This document shows positions 35,211-47,529 of a DNA stretch of 64,000 nucleotides, piece by piece. Source of the DNA: Sthenelais limicola. Lineage: Eukaryota; Annelida; Polychaeta; Phyllodocida; Sigalionidae. The notes beneath the pieces were generated by a model, which saw only the letters and a list, made by a program, of their open reading frames with translations, was not told the DNA's origin and ran no database searches. A program made the translations under genes and the position numbers. Within the stretch, counting starts at the first letter, position 1. Each line of letters starts with the position of its first letter. The stretch spans positions 48,232,966 through 48,296,965 of the forward strand of contig OW804094.1 in assembly GCA_942159475.1 (NCBI GenBank), written 5' to 3'.

Positions 35211-35357
35211 TATAGAATGGAACTCGCCAGCAATAATTGAAAATTTATAGGACTTGATTCGTCCACATAAGCACTCTGCCTACGGCATCGTGCTTATGTG
35301 GACGAATCTCGTCCTATAAATTTTCGATTATTGCCGGCTCGTCCCATTCTCTCTATA
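35211..35357. repeat. Foldback element at 35.2 kb
   Basis: Left arm 35211-35274 and right arm 35290-35357 are near-complementary over about 64 bp, for example CGTCCACATAAGCAC against GTGCTTATGTGGACG, with a 15-bp loop. No coding capacity. Typical of MITE or foldback DNA. Confidence 0.75.
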
Positions 35358-35891
35358 TGTAGGCTATGTTTGTGTTTTATAGATGCTTGAAGGTGTGACC
35401 CTTTGCTGGAGAATATATATATATATATATCGATGCTATATTAGTATCTCATTACAGTTCTAGGTTTATCATACTGGCTCGCCAATATTAAATTTACTCA
35501 ATGCTAGCTTAGAATAATATAGAACTCTAAGATGCTATAATGTTTACTCTGGGTCACAGGCTCCAATTGGTTACCTCGTTGATTCTACTGCTCCCCGAAA
35601 ACTATTACAGCTGAATGTTGTGTGTCTAGGTCTGTTTCAAAAGATGTTGTAACCATATGGAAAGGGTGCATCATCTTACTAACTGCCTATACTATATAGT
35701 AGGCCTACTATTTGGGTTAAATATCCTGGACAACCGAATATAAATGAGTCTGGATGTACATGCAATACTATTTAACTCTCATGCCCCCTCCCTACACACA
35801 CACGCTTTTTCTCTCCTCTTCTCCTTCTCTCTTTTACCGATGTGTGGGTTTCTCTCAATCACACCCAGCCCCGCCACCCTAGTCATTCTCA

Positions 35892-36061
35892 ATTGGTCAA
35901 ACACATGCAGACAGACACAGGGGAACGTAACGTTTGCGCACGCGCACAGCCGAAACAAATTCCGGCTCCAATTTCCGCTTTGGATGATTGTCGGGCACTC
36001 CTGTTGACTGCGCACGCATGTGAGGGACTTCCGCCGCCATGTGGCTCGGCATACGGAGATG
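35892..36061 (+). promoter_or_regulatory. Promoter-like cluster: CCAAT, NRF1, ETS and YY1 type motifs
   Basis: ATTGG (inverted CCAAT) at 35892, a perfect NRF1 consensus TGCGCACGCGCA at 35935-35946, a near match TGCGCACGCATG at 36009-36020, an ETS-type ACTTCCG at 36027-36033, and CCGCCATGTGG, a YY1-like start-site motif, at 36034-36044. The stretch is CpG-rich against an AT-rich background. Such clusters mark TATA-less promoters of housekeeping genes in animals. If it is real, transcription goes rightwards. Confidence 0.45.
36039..36061 (+). CDS. Possible first coding exon (ATG to splice donor)
   Basis: ATG in the context GCCGCCATGTGG, reading MWLGIRR plus two bases, followed by GTTAGT as a plausible donor. 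No protein family can be recognised from seven residues. The open frame continues to 36263 without the donor, but that part looks intronic (T runs). This exon ends in phase 2 and so cannot join directly to the phase-0 exon at 43885. Confidence 0.25.
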
Positions 36062-36301
36062 GTTAGTGTGCGGGTATTTGCACCATTTTTTTATTGAACC
36101 TTTTTTTTTATTGATGTGCTCTTGTACCCGGTCTAAAGCGATGCTTCGATGCAATAATATGGGCAAATTTATGTGCCCTATGGAAATCATCGACTGTATA
36201 CTGATTACATCAAACGCTATGTTTTCATGTAGATCGAAACTCTTAGACAGTATGATGAAGTAGAGCTCTATATGACAAGTATGTGACCAATAACCTATCA
36301 T

Positions 36302-39300
36302 GACCCTCTTAGTATAGGTTAAGCATTAAATGCATTTCTCGTATATACGTGGGTGATAAAACGGGCCGAAGGACAATGCCTAGCTGGTGACCTGTCAGTA
36401 TATTTGGAATGTATTTAGCGTGGGTTTAGCAAGCATCGATTATGCCCAAAGCTCGCTGTGTATATACAGGACACTGTCTTGTATGCATCAAAGTGATTGG
36501 TACGATAGACACAGGCGCTGAGAAATTAAGAATGACAACTCATAGTAAGTGCCCATTATCATTTGCAAAAGCTGCTCTGATATCCATCTCTCCGGCAGAA
36601 AACTGCTAGTCGGTGTCTATTGCAGAACATGCGATATTGTTGAATTGCCATAAAAGATGGACCTTCACAAGGGCATACTCAACACCGACAGACAATTACT
36701 CACACGAGCACATGGCTTTGGGGTGTCAACATGCTGCCTGGAGAATATCAATAATATCCATTGATCACGCAACAAGACAGACCTGCGATTAGCTCATCGA
36801 AACACATTGGCATGCTAGTTATTTTAAAACCAGATTCAGACGGTTGTCAACACGTGATAAATCTTACAGTGTAACGTACACATGTTTCCTGTTTTATAAC
36901 ACTTATTGTGTCTGTTTCCGAATGTTGCTTCCACAAATGTTATTTTTGACCTGGTTATAGTTTGTAAATATAAGGATTGATATATGATATAAACTCTGGA
37001 TGAATATGCCTGGACAGGGTTACTATTTGTCATTTTTATATTACAAACATTCATCCTATAAATAAACTGAATATTTCAAACGACGTATAACCAATGCATT
37101 GAAAATTACATTCGAATCAATGGAAGTATTCATGGACAGTATAATCGAAGGGGCAGGAGGGAAATCAAATGAGTGGACAAGGATACATACTGTTAGGGTA
37201 TGAACACAGAATGGAACGCCCAGATCACATTTGTTTATATGTGGCGCTATGGGACCAGTGCACTCTACACGATAAGATCCTGCCATACAGGCATCCTCTT
37301 ACCACCCTCTAAAATTTACGATTGCGAAAACTTTACGATACGAGGCTTAGCGAATTTGAGAAAGATTTTTAGAGTAGCCTAAGAAAGAAAATCGTGCAAT
37401 ACAATTTACGATAGGAGGGAGTAATGCGACCTCTAAGGGTAGTCTAAGATCTATACGATTATATGTAGTGCAATGGGCAATGGGCAATGGGCAATGGGCC
37501 CTATGTATTAATATAGATTATATTTGTATCTCTCTTACAGTAGCGAAATAATCAATGAATGGGACATGTTTGTGATGGTGTATGTGTGATGGGGGGGAGG
37601 GGGAGTTGAATCGGTGAGGGAGGAGTGAGAGTAGAGGGAGGATCGAGAAGGGGAATGCATGGAGAAAGGAGGGAAGCGAGGCAGTACGTAGCAATGAGCA
37701 GGTTCCCTCTGTCATGTGCTGGCTCGCTGTAGTGGCTCACAGCTCCGAGTAGTGCCGGCTTGCTGGCAGCTGGGAAACCCTGCTCTTGAAGTGCAGGAGG
37801 GGAGGAGGAGGAGCAGCTCCGAGCTCTTACTGTATGGGATTGTGATGACTGAGGGATACTCTGACGTGGATGCGACATCGTTTCCCTCCTTTCGTCCTTG
37901 CACCTCCTTTAGGAGAACTCCCCTCCTTCCCCTCCACCACCATCACCACCACACACACACTCACACAATTACACATACACACTCTCTCACTGACTCTCTC
38001 TCTCCCTCAGCAGCAATCTGATTTCCTCGCTTGCAGAGCTCTTTGGCGTCAGGACATGCACATAACTGTTAATGCCTTCTATTCTTCAATGCAAGACTTT
38101 CCATTGCTAGTGTATTTGCTGCCTCTTTTGGGCCTTTCTATGGCCAGTGTGCATACTGCATTATTATATATAGTACATGGCCTGATTGTTCCTTGCTTCA
38201 TCTTACAAGTAGCCGTTTTCCAATCCATTGTCCTTTAAAATAATATATGGGAATATACTCAAGTAGATCTATACAAGCTAATTTTTATTTCGATAAACTG
38301 CAAATTGCAACTGTGTACCACAAACCACAATATTATATTTCTCATTGCCTGTTAGACAATACAGGGCGCGATACTCGTACTGCACCTACTAGGAAGTATT
38401 CGTCTTTAGACTGTCGGTTATATTCATTCCACTTCCTGATGCCCCGATGCTATGAAAAACAAAAAGCGACTGGTTTGTACGTGACACTCCTTTAGGGTCT
38501 GACCGACCAACTGATACCCGCCATGTGCTGTGAATAATATCCACTAGTTGCTAATTGAAAATGAAAAAAGCAATAAAGCAATAAGGAAGGTTTCTGTGGA
38601 GATGTAAGGTCAAACCGGTATTCTTATATCTGATAACGCAGTGAGCACCATCTTGTGGGTCGGCTGACATTGTGAAGACTTGTCTCTAGTCGTGCAGCTA
38701 GCCCTGTCTGTGCACGATATAATGCGATTTTGTCCCATCCAATAGAATGTATATACTAACATGACATGAAGCAGCCCAACAACCCTGGCCATGCTTTGGA
38801 AAGAGAGGAAGGCAACTCCATCAATGGCCGACTCAACAGCATTCGTCCAAAAAGAGAGAGAGAGAGTGAGTGAGAGAGAGAAGAAACGAAGCAGTGAGAA
38901 CAAGAGGGAGAGAGAAGAGGGGGTAAAGGTGAAAGAATGATAATAGTTATTAGTTTTGGATTTCCGTACGTCGATTGATGTCTGTGCAACATCCCGTTTT
39001 ATTCGCACCGATCAGAATTGAATATGAGCAATTCCGCCAAAGATGCATCAAAATGCATCATTTGAAAACCAACAGCTGATCCAGAGGCTTATCTGAGATC
39101 ATATGAGCAGAAGGTCAATAACATGTGATCGGTGCCACTGTCACATTACCATTACCATTACTGAATGGTTATTTGGCTGTAACTTGTCTTCCATTTGGAT
39201 TATTTTCACAAACTAAGAAACCTTATGACCCTTATGTCAAGATCTATCAAGTACAAAAACATTATGTTCTCAAATTTATATTTACGCCTAATTTAAATCC

Positions 39301-41040
39301 TAATTTATATTGAAATGAGTACATTCCCCCTGAATCCTTACCATCAGAATTCAGGTTACAGTATCTGCCAAGCTGCCCTGACCACAATATTCATAATTAA
39401 CGTTCCCAATTTTGTCTATATTAGCAGCAATATGTCTAGTTAATGTACAACGAAAATTTAATCAATAGAAGCAATTTTGAAAAAATAAGAATTTTCAGTC
39501 CTGGATGGCCAAATGACGACCGATTATTGATGGAATTGCTTATATGGTTGTATGCTAGGGGAGCGTCCTATCTATACATAGACCGTACCATCGGGAGTTA
39601 GGACCCTTGGAATATCTGCTCTGTCATAGCTCACGAGGTCTGCCAAGATATCCTTAACGACCAGGGTCCCTTGAACCAATCGAATCGATAAATGATTTAC
39701 AAAGAAAAAGCTTTGTCTATCTTTTAGGCAACGTTCCATCCTAGGGGAAACCCCATCATTCAGAATTGAAGGCAGACCATAGCAACCAACATATATCTAG
39801 ATCTAAATAAGGTCCAAGTCTCATTTCCTCCTACATTCCGTTTTAAATAACCCTTGGCTATAGAGCAAAATATTTCCAGTCCAGTCCAGTTGCATCTATA
39901 TACTTGGTAGATGTTAGCTATAACTGCGGTAGTCATAATAGAATATTACTATGCATGTAGTACATTATGATTATACATACATTGTGATATTATGTATGCA
40001 ATCATATATAATTTATGTGGGGTTGGAATCCCCTTGTCAGTGAACTCGATATGGCTTAGGCGGTGAAAAAAGTATTGGCGCAGCTTTCTGATAACTTTTA
40101 GGCTGGAGGAAGCTGAATCTGCATTTTATGATGTTGTGATCGATGGAACTAGCCTCTGGAAATTCCTTTTATTTCATGCCAGGATTGGGGCCATAGATAT
40201 ATGGTCTTCAGAGTTAAGGCCTATTCAAAATACACTCTCATAACACTGAATCGTTCTACTATGCTATCCTGCTGCTACTGTCAGTCCTTTGAAGCCAACA
40301 GCTAGAAGCAATATGTTAGGTTTTTATTAAAAACATCTATATTTCCCTTTCTGACTAATTAATAGTTTGATACATAACACTTGAAGATATAGGTTTATTG
40401 AAATCTTTTATTTTTCTTCGGGAATATGACGATTGACAACTTTCTTTGATAGGTCTTCCTGTTGTGACCATATTAGTTGGGAGAAAAATGTATTGTGCCT
40501 CTTCATTCATCAACAAAAAAGAATGACAATGTATAAATATACATTTAATTTTATCAATATGGGTTTATATCCAAATTACCTTGTTTATGTATGTATTTAG
40601 TCCTTTTTCATTCTCATTTTGGTTAATTGTACTATTGTACTGTAGAACATTTTACCTCTATACTGTTAAAAAGTAGAATACCACCACTATTGTAAGTATG
40701 GCGTGAGTTATAGATACAGTTATATATATAGGCAAATTAAGGTTTAGATGGCAGTCTACCTATAATAACTAATATTGTTCTTGAGTGGTTTGTGTACATG
40801 TATGTAGATGTGCGAAAGGTCCTAGTGGGGAGAGTTCTAGGGGGAAAGACCTAGGACCTTCTGTTTTTGATATTTGTCTTTACTCCATGTTGGTGTATGT
40901 ACCACATGTTATTTGTTTGGGCGGGAGTAATGTGGTAATTTGCACCAGTTCAACGCGTGTAGTATGACATTGCCATTCCCTCTTCCTCCCCCCCCCAGTA
41001 CACAGCTATATACTTATTTATACATAGCAATGTGGGAGTA
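36302..41040. other. No recognisable gene; microsatellites
   Basis: Holds a CAATGGG-type run near 37470-37500, a purine-rich to CACA/CTCT-rich stretch (37580-38010) and a GA run (38852-38882). Frames in these tracts are compositional artefacts. Confidence 0.5.
38852..38882. repeat. (GA)n microsatellite
   Basis: GA dinucleotides with GTGAGT interruptions. Confidence 0.85.
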
Positions 41041-41047
41041 CATTTGT

Positions 41048-41210
41048 ATAGAACCTAAATTCGAATGTGGTACTCGGGACACTATTGCACTGTCCGAGAT
41101 GTTTGTTTTATTTGTAATCCACTCGCCTATCAGCTTGTGGGCCACGAAAAAACCAAATATCTCAGACAATGCAATAGTGTCCCTCGTACCACATTCTCAT
41201 TAGATTCTAT
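41048..41210. repeat. Foldback element at 41.1 kb
   Basis: Left arm about 41048-41105 pairs with about 41153-41210, for example GTGGTAC..GGGACACTATTGCA against TGCAATAGTGTCCC..GTACCAC, around a 47-bp loop. Arm identity is about 80-85 percent by eye. Non-coding. Confidence 0.75.
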
Positions 41211-41479
41211 ATATTGAACGTTTTATTATCTTGATGCACAACTTAAATAGTAGAAGTCAAGAAGTATAGATATATCTGTTCTGCATCTCTTGGAAGCTAT
41301 CACCTCAAGGCCATTAATTTAAAGTTAAATTCCCTGATTTGACCTAAGGAAATATTAAATTAAATAATAAGTTTTCCAAGGGCTGAAAGGCAAAAACTTG
41401 AGATACATCATGATTCATGATGTGCAAAAATGCATGTGTGGCTTTATCTTCCATTTGTAGGAGACGTAGATTTATGAAT

Positions 41480-41912
41480 GGTCACATATGCTGGCTATTA
41501 TGTAAGAGTTACATCTTACCCATCTTGGATTATACGGGCCCTATGACAATAGGATAATAAAGCGACCTTGACCAAATTGCAGTAAATAATAAATTGCGCA
41601 TTGAGCATGTCTTTTGGCCATTACAAGCGAAAAGAATGGACTATTGCGTGAAAGAAAGATGAAACTGAAACTGAAACTGGAGAAGGGAATTAGCACTGTT
41701 AAAACTGCTCCATTGTAAGAAAGATATGTACATTGATGATGGGATCAAAGAAGTTGTTTTAAAATATTTAAACCTAATAGCGAGAAAATACGTAGAAGTC
41801 TGAAGTATCAGGGAGTTATTTTATGGAACAATATGCCTTATAATATAAGACACTGTGCCAATAAAGCTGAATTCGATCGGATGGTAAAGACTCACTATTG
41901 GTCCTTATAACA
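41480..41912 (+). pseudogene. Decayed LINE ORF2 C-terminal fragment
   Basis: Broken translations resemble the tail of CR1/Jockey-type ORF2. The best preserved piece, SLKYQGVILWNNMPYNIRHC then FDRMVKTHYW (41800-41905), matches the common G-x-x-LWN-x-LP-x-x-IR ending. Several stops and frameshifts lie upstream. No 3' tail is evident. Confidence 0.6.
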
Positions 41913-42165
41913 CATGTGAGCAGTTAGAAAGGTGCAGTTTGGGGGTGCAGTTCGGTTGATCCGAACTGTTCACGTGAACAGTTCGGGCAAAGAGGCAATT
42001 TCATTGGCGCAGCGCAGGCCTGACCTACTAACCTGTCACAAATGACGTTGTCCCCGACTGCGTAACTTAGGCCTACAAGTTGAAGTGAATTGAGCTTCCT
42101 TGAGCAAAAATTTAGGCTAAACAAGTTAAATTTACTTTTTAACATACATATATAGTGTGTAATAA

Positions 42166-42276
42166 ATAGCAAATGGCACTCTGTCCGGGTTCAAACTGAT
42201 CTCGTCACATCAGAAAACGGGAACGTTTTCTGATGTGTCTCAATCAGTTTGAACACTCCATCGTGCCATTTGCTAT
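42166..42276. repeat. Foldback element at 42.2 kb
   Basis: Left arm 42166-42219 and right arm 42224-42276 are near-complementary with only a 4-bp centre: CACATCAGAAAACG-GGAA-CGTTTTCTGATGTG, and ATAGCAAATGGCAC at the outer ends. Non-coding. Confidence 0.8.
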
Positions 42277-43884
42277 AAAAACTGGATGTAGGAGAAGGTA
42301 ATATTTATTGATGATATGATATGAAATGATATTATGAAAATTAATAATGAAATGATTGTATAAAGAAAACGGTTCTGTAGTTTTTAGTCTTGAAATGTCC
42401 TCATTAGGGCCACCAGGCGATATTATATATGATGGATTAGACTAAGAACTGTATTTGATTAGTTGTGGGTTGAATGATCAATACTCTGATTGAAAATTGA
42501 TATTGATACATAATGTGTAGATACTAAAGGTGCATTAATGTATTCGTGTAATCAGTGCTTTACAAAGGTACTAAAATTTAGGAATTAGTGATGTTTTGCA
42601 TTATAATGATAATGTTTGGTGTTGAGTATGTTGATAATGAATAAAGTTCAATTTATAAATTTATAGTAGTTTGGAAACACTAGAATACATCCACATTATG
42701 GACAAGCGTGTTTCTGTAATCAATTGTTTAAATCTGTTGGCCTGAAAGTGAAATAAAAAAGATATCAGATGTGATCGAAAGGATCTCCAAATGTCCCGAA
42801 TGTCCCAAAATTAATTTGTGTTTAATTTATGAAAGGCTTAAAATGTCTCCCAATGTCTGGCACCATTTCCTGACACGAGATAACCCAGTTCAAGCTACAG
42901 TGGCTCTTTGTACCTCAAATAAAAAAGCAGGTGTAAGGTTCCTCGCAGGGAGCTCTCGATGCCAGTGTGTTAGCTTAGATCTTTTATCTGTTTTAGGGAA
43001 AATAAATATGCTGGCTATATAGAAATATGGATCAGGCCTGTCTGAGAACCAGGCCAGTCGTGCAGCTCTAACCCAAACAACCGGCTCAGGAACCCAGCCT
43101 CCCAGGAAATCGATTCGCCACAGACCCATGGGCGCATGAGTGTCTTAGGATACCAACAACACGCCTCTCGTCTCATAAACGGAAGGAACTTTACATGGCT
43201 TATGTATGGCCAAGCCTTTGTCACACTGTGAAGAAATATTGCCCGAGAAGTAGCCATGTATCTAAATACTAATAGAGTTCAGGTGTTGGGGTAAATAAGG
43301 CGAATTCTCGTATTTTCCTCCAACAACATCTCCCAGACTACAAGTGCATATTGGTCATCGTAATATTTGATATTTCACCCTGCTTTTAAATGCGAAATCA
43401 ATGATTTATATTTAACCGATGGCAGATGCCAGTGAGTTGGACTTAAGAGACAATATTAGGGCCATATTACTTCAGGCAGGATGTATTTTCCCCAGAAGTC
43501 ACCTCAAGGATGGTGTAAAAGCACATCATCTCTTTTGATAAAATCCTTTTTACAAGGATGATTTGAAATTATCGATTGCATTTATCCAGTTTAAATGTTA
43601 TTTCATGGGGAAACAGGGTTGTTAATTCGATGATTATCCCTTGCAATGGTTGATGGTTTTATTCCTGAGTACCGCTACGTCAGGACGATTCAGATGACGG
43701 AAGCGTAAATCTTTTCCATGGTTACGTTAAGCAATGATGTATGAAGGGAATCATATAATCTTTTCCCAATCCTATTACTGAAATCTTTATTGACAGCAGC
43801 CGTGTTTACAGATCTTAGATTAATGAAAGCATAGCGTTTAAATCTCTTTGAGTTTTGCTTTATATTTCTGTATTTCTCTTTCAG

Positions 43885-43947
43885 GGGAAGACGGGTGGTG
43901 ATGATTTAGAGATTGACAGTCATAATATAGATTCACAGGGCAGAAAG
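43885..43947 (+). CDS. Candidate internal exon, 63 nt, phase 0-0
   Basis: A pyrimidine tract TGTATTTCTCTTTCAG ends at 43884, and GTAAGT, the consensus donor, starts at 43948. The 63-nt segment is open only in phase 0; the other two phases hit stops. It encodes a 21-residue hydrophilic peptide starting GKTGGDDLEIDS and ending IDSQGRK. Codon-multiple length with phase 0 at both ends would permit cassette use. I cannot name the host protein. The surrounding kilobases would then be introns of a plus-strand gene. Confidence 0.5.
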
Positions 43948-44818
43948 GTAAGTCTTCTTCAAGTGATTCCTTTATTGTTTTGTTTTGGGGAATGGTTGTA
44001 CCCAGGGGTAAAGTTATGTATCTAATTTACTGATGGTGGCCACGAAAATAGCTAAAACCTTGGATCTGGAGGTTCACATTTAACGCACATTCATAACCCC
44101 AACCATATTTTCTTCTTGTTATTCTCCGCCCCATTCCTTTGCTTTATCCCATATCTCTGCACCTTCTCCCTCCTCCATATGTTACATATCACCCACACTT
44201 CCAAACGCATCATCATTATTTCACCTATGGTTAATACGACGGTACGAATGCATGGCAGTTGTAGTTCTCTACACCTGTTATTGCCCAGTAAAAGTGGTAA
44301 ATATTCTGTGAGGAATGCTTAACTACAATAATAAAAGAGGTCATTCAAATATATCTTCTATTTCTAAAGAAATAAAAGATATAAATGATAGTAATTGAAA
44401 TTACTTCTCTTCTGGGTAGCTGGAGCAGATATATTTAGATATTTTAGATATGGCGGATATTGATAGCCGTAACTCCTGCCCCTCCTACCCCTGCCGCTTG
44501 TTCGTGCCATTTCTTCACCTATCGTATCCTCCGATCCTGCTTATACTCATTGCCCTCGACCCATCCCTCGGAGTCTTCTATCCCACTCCCTCCCGAATAG
44601 GCATGATCTGCCTTGCAGGCAAGGCCACGTGGCGCACTTTGGAGATTTCCACATCAAATCTGATGTTTTTCGAGGAACTGATAAAGTAAACGTTCCTCCC
44701 GCTCCTACACAAATATCAATCTTCCCCTTTGTAACAGAAATATTATCTTGGTCGGTCACCTTCAAACTACAATGGATACATAATATTATTATATTATATA
44801 TATACTTTCTCACTTCAG

Positions 44819-44857
44819 GAACATTTAATGGAAATAAATGCATGGTTTAGACAATAG
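44819..44857 (+). CDS. Possible short terminal exon
   Basis: The acceptor TACTTTCTCACTTCAG ends at 44818. In phase 0, which the 43885 exon would require, the frame reads EHLMEINAWFRQ and stops with TAG at 44855-44857. The order, strand and phase agree with that exon, but 12 codons are too few for confidence. Confidence 0.2.
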   Translation, partial: EHLMEINAWFRQ

Positions 44858-47529
44858 CAAGCTTTTGTGTGAAAGGCTGACAAGGTCATAAGAAATAAGA
44901 AGGCTCTGCATTTGTTATATCTTGTCAAAAACACATAGGTTTGGTTAAAACATTTCGTGAGTAATAGTTCGGTATTATTGGATGACGTGTCTTAAATTGC
45001 CTAGATAAAGAGCTATCGTTGGAGATCCTTATCAGAAGCTTCGAATGAGTATGGGCAAAACAATCAGTGATATTATAGAGCCATTCATTGATGTATTGAT
45101 AAGTATAGCTCAGGTGGAATAAGCCTATCGACTGATCAAACATAGGTACCTCCATGCAACTGAACCATGTGTAAACCGCGATATAGACAGGTCTAGGTTC
45201 CTATCTGACCCTTGGCCCGATCGATTTCTTACAAGTCGTGTATGATCTACGTGATTTTGCATGCCCGTTCTGTATTAGTTTGATGCTATATATATTTGCA
45301 ATGGCTTGCATAAGTTAACCATTTGTATGTACCGGTCTTGAGTATGTGGATCGATCCAAGCTTGCTGACCTATGGTGTCGCCAAATCATCTTATTTGATA
45401 TTAGATCAGATCAGAAATTGATCCATTTCCAGTTCTTTCCTCTTAGTTGAGGCCAAAAGGGAAAGGATCGACAGGTGTAAGGGAAATAAGCATAGGAATA
45501 AATTTATATGTTTACTAAGTGGTTGTTATTCAAACGAGTAGCGCGGATTCCCTAGAGCTTTCTGACCCTATCAGTTCCTTGGTATTATATGCTATTCACA
45601 AAAGTTCCCTCAGTACAAACCTTTACCATTCTCCCAAAGGACTTCTTTCTATCGCAAATCATCCAGATGGCCGTTCCTGGCTTGCTAGGGCCACCTCTGG
45701 CTAGAGGAACAGCAGAGTCGCCCTTAAGTGCTTTTTGCTACTGGGTGATATCTCCAACGCCTTCGCTGCTGGCCGTGAAAGTAGCGAAAGGGACTCAAGA
45801 CGTACGTGTGCATAAGCACATGTACATGTATGTTGCTGGGCTTCAAAATTGTTCCAGGTGCACATAGGTTAATGACAGGCGAATGTAATCATTTGACTTA
45901 TTAATTGCACCGATCTTTAATAAGGATTCAGGGACATAAATTATATTATGTATGTACCTATCTATCTATGGATCTGATACTATTTTAAATATCTAACTAG
46001 CAATTTCGATTTTTTAATGGAAACCGCGAGTACATTTTATAATCATTAATACAACTACTTGAATGATCCCCTCAAAACTCCACATCAACCTAGAGTCAGT
46101 GTAAAACATGGATCGGTTTTAAATCATCTTGGAAATGCGGATAAATGCATGAAATGTGTACCTGCTAGTTAAAAGGATAGTAGTATGTGGAAAGTTACCA
46201 CAATGGCCTGGACACCAGTCACGATATTTATGTCCATAATTCGCAGTGTTAGTCCCATAGAACAAATTTATGTGCATGTAAAATAGAGATTTATGGTCCT
46301 GACCTTAAATACAGAGCGATACATATCAACAATTTCAAACTTCGACTGGTGTGTTCACAATTATAAAGCCAGACATTCAGATAATATATTACTGTCTGCA
46401 GGCAAGCTACGTTAAATGAGTGTGTGTGGTGAATACTCAATCATCACATGAAGATTATTTCAGAGGCTCAGAAAAGATATTCGCCGACTGTGATATATGT
46501 AAAACTGTATGCTTCAAACGGTTTTTATCTCATCAGAATCCACCGAACAAAACATCGCATTTGTAATGGAGTGAGTTTATTTGTAAACAGAAATAACCAT
46601 TCATGGTGTAAAATGCTTGCAATTGTTGAATTGATACTCAATCCATTAGATAAATCAGTCTAATTACCTCAGTTTCTACTGAGCGGGGCAGAGTAGACGT
46701 ATTAGGTAAGACTAATTGTGGCGATGGGATGCCTCCGGAAATCCAGTCTGGCCCAAGTGAAGGATAACCTCTTAGTGCTGGGATTGTAGACGAAAATGTA
46801 TGGTGATGCTTTGCCATAAATTATCGCCTTATTTCGGACCTAGCCTCCGAGGTCATATGTAGTGACGCTTGAGGATGTCCGATTTGGGAATATTTATGAC
46901 TCATGTAGAAGAAATGTGATTATTATAATGCTCTCCATCCCCCATTGGCGGCATGGTCTCATTATATTACGTAGGGACGTGATGTTATATAGGCGACCAA
47001 CCATCTCTATATCAGGTCTTACGATAGAGCATCCGCCATGGCATTAGAAAATGTAACAACCTAGAGTAGGTATGCTAAAATCTGAGCCTTATCCAGGCCG
47101 CAAAGAAAATGGTACTTCATATTGTGGGTTAATTTTCAGTGTGCGTGTGTGTGGTGGTGGTGGTAGGTGGGGTGGGGTGGGGGAGAATAACCACTTAAGA
47201 GGACTTCCATTCTATTAGAAATTGGCAGTGGTTATGGCTATGCATATAGCTTTTCCAATTCGCTAAGTATTAATGTACCAATTCAATCTCTCCCAAGGGG
47301 TACCTAGTTCAAATCAAGTCACTATTTGTACACAACCTTACACATTTAGAAACCACCCTCTCGCCCATTAATGCATTGATATCATAACGTATGAACAGGG
47401 GCCATCCTTCCTCATCTCATTTTTTATGAATCAGTTGAATATAATATATGTTAGAGTCGTTTGGGGGAATTGTGTTCCCACTTCGGATCTAAGGCAACTT
47501 TCTGCGTAACTCAATATACAAGATCGTTC

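Larger units (their letters stand above)
42290..47520. other. Probably intronic or intergenic sequence around the candidate exons
   Basis: Apart from the two candidate exons there is no domain-bearing frame. A GT/GGT-rich tract lies at 47140-47185. Confidence 0.45.

Noticed and set aside
37716..38238. Overlapping frames of 101-122 codons with His/Thr runs
   Set aside because: Low-complexity CACA/CTCT and purine tracts; no domain and no splice support.
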